A stretch of DNA of 17,229 bases from assembly GCA_023426005.1 (NCBI GenBank), contig JAFABO010000155.1:1-17229 (forward strand). The letters are read 5' to 3'. Below the pieces are notes generated by a model. It did not search any database. It saw nothing but the letters and a program-made list of their open reading frames with translations, and was not told the DNA's origin. Origin of the DNA: Bacillota bacterium. Its GTDB lineage: Bacteria; Bacillota; Clostridia; Acetivibrionales; DSM-1351. This document shows positions 17,001 to 17,229 of this stretch, in pieces (the stretch's first letter is position 1; every line of letters begins with the position of its first letter). The translations under genes and the position numbers were made by a program.

Positions 17001-17229
17001 GTGCAGGATTCCAGATATTACAACTATGCCCGGACCACAAAGGATATTAAGCTCAAGCCCGATACACCGTACAACATACAGGTTGTAACAAAGGTAAACG
17101 GGGTGGAAAGCGTTATTGATATAGTAAAATATTCATCAAATGGCTATTATGAGACCAGGGATGATTATCACGAGATAGATGTCAGGTGGCAGGGTATTGC
17201 CATGGATCCCTATACCGAATTCGAAATAG
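14100..17229 (+). CDS. Large secreted FN3-type surface protein, 3' end beyond the window
   Basis: The frame is open from the ATG at 14100 to the last base with no stop, so at least 1043 residues are present and the C terminus is missing. The start is supported by a signal peptide: MKNKLRLIAMILVMSMIF..., then PVFA/AD, with likely cleavage after residue 30. A G-rich GGGGG (14086-14090) stands 9 bases upstream, a weak SD. FN3-like modules are visible at about residues 32-124 (ISWSVP ... YNFQVTL), 768-915 (VTFEWTIRDSD ... YYFSLRAENKD) and from 918 on (LAFNWYG ... YNIQVVTKV). The middle is beta-rich and less clear, with an FN3-like stretch near VTITWDYPG. Residues 528-539 (DLNGDGNIDTFE) form a complete EF-hand/dockerin-type calcium loop. 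No enzyme motif was seen. Like its neighbours it may carry an SLH anchor, but only beyond the edge. A structural or adhesive envelope role is inferred. Confidence 0.9.
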   Translation, partial: MKNKLRLIAMILVMSMIFPLLSWMIQPVFAADLENIKITYNESTAAATISWSVPNVTGGEIVYYAPDATGTGATEERVAIGAAANSVSIAKIKKDIIYNFQVTLTDAGGVTYEGSKYFLAGVTVTAQNVQQQSVKMSGGGMETGIYPAIKLSWNMPKVYANGNMENADKHLELFEASNINFKFKIELDHMLKDVEISKDGGTYMAYFDKGTADVKDCPVIWDDTAGKFSFYLLGRKDTNTDIDTAPIPQGIPAGDQSYILRYPELLPSTIYKISIITMFVNLTGSNVGSVDGNLQSPLVSDYICTPIRFQLTKDTQNFLYVRLFRVNQGGVQLQSLIYNIQKSYGPPYWLNTGEKGGIDDGKLENNNPSPIIDTIQGEENTVYYRILVTEGRIESPVMEYRMQDDTTRLPVPNNILANVELEYPPAGSTVKETSSKVTITWDYPGDTLWNQIKSMDYYYHFTLSLAEKPVGTPQKLIVDGQEKFFDIRYRDIQSVNAKMIEVDKSGSKPRLKYVLDGYELFKGVDGEDLNGDGNIDTFELPNAEEYPNYLLPNKTYYLQMYTSVLGAKEEEYKAGDDFSEKSLITSFTTLSPASRDIAVPKFLQLVETTVTPSDSAVPKEATAIIRFDQIKMEAADWKNYTPEPVQGKDIVYYDLFMSTSPDISTFKKIASTQEPGDTNLPDDVEFTVQVDNNNVTWVYAKINRFSGTNADFFGESLTPNSTYYFMVKVRLVMVNSDEKVSIKSALLPVTIPRGEPTDPDYTEKKPQAPEDFAIAVDKNGDLMLTGQSVTFEWTIRDSDSAYNLIATSSRVAPDATLAAGGSILSDSTYISFINAFGNKGNDGDGTNLIMNPNIDPLPAKFEIIQGNQPGTLKCRYTIDTWLFPNKVYYFSLRAENKDAGSNVKSSVWISIPVTTTLIESPTMLQVVNDCALAFNWYGTLPTQNYQIRLKPVGEMDYTVLTKSQYTIVQDSRYYNYARTTKDIKLKPDTPYNIQVVTKVNGVESVIDIVKYSSNGYYETRDDYHEIDVRWQGIAMDPYTEFEI

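Overview
The window reads as the chromosome of a low-to-medium G+C, Gram-positive-type anaerobic Firmicute (Clostridia). The evidence is a clostridial/Bacillus-type F1 epsilon subunit, S-layer homology (SLH) modules, frequent AGA/AGG Arg and ATA Ile codons, strong purine-rich Shine-Dalgarno sequences and intrinsic terminators. A cellulolytic Clostridia relative (Acetivibrio/Hungateiclostridium type) is a reasonable guess from the style of the surface proteins, but the sequence alone does not prove it.

Region 1 (1-2063) is the 3' end of an F1Fo ATP synthase operon: atpD (5' end outside the window), then atpC, closed by a very strong hairpin terminator. The atpD-atpC spacer is unusually long (about 280 bases) and rich in structure. 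It is bracketed by two copies of a roughly 43-base sequence, contains two internal stem-loops, and carries a 10-base segment exactly complementary to the atpC ribosome-binding site.

Region 2 (2064-13850) is an apparent two-gene cell-surface operon. The first gene encodes a 787-residue secreted protein with six fibronectin type III (FN3) modules and three C-terminal SLH motifs. After 42 bases comes a giant gene for a secreted protein of about 3051 residues. It has N-terminal SLH motifs, a beta-helix-like region, an Ig-like module, thirteen tandem copies of a roughly 106-residue repeat, and a C-terminal series of Ig/FN3-like modules including a DUF4073-like one. A rho-independent terminator follows it.

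Region 3 (13851-17229) is a gap with no convincing gene. It holds A/T tracts, an inverted repeat and a possible promoter, and is followed by a third large secreted FN3-type protein that runs off the 3' edge. That protein contains one canonical EF-hand/dockerin-type calcium loop.

The three surface genes point the same way as atpDC but are separated from it by the terminator, so they look like an independent cell-envelope locus. Both SLH proteins should attach non-covalently to secondary cell-wall polymer, one by its C terminus and the other by its N terminus. The most distinctive items are the 13-copy repeat array and the atpD-atpC spacer architecture.
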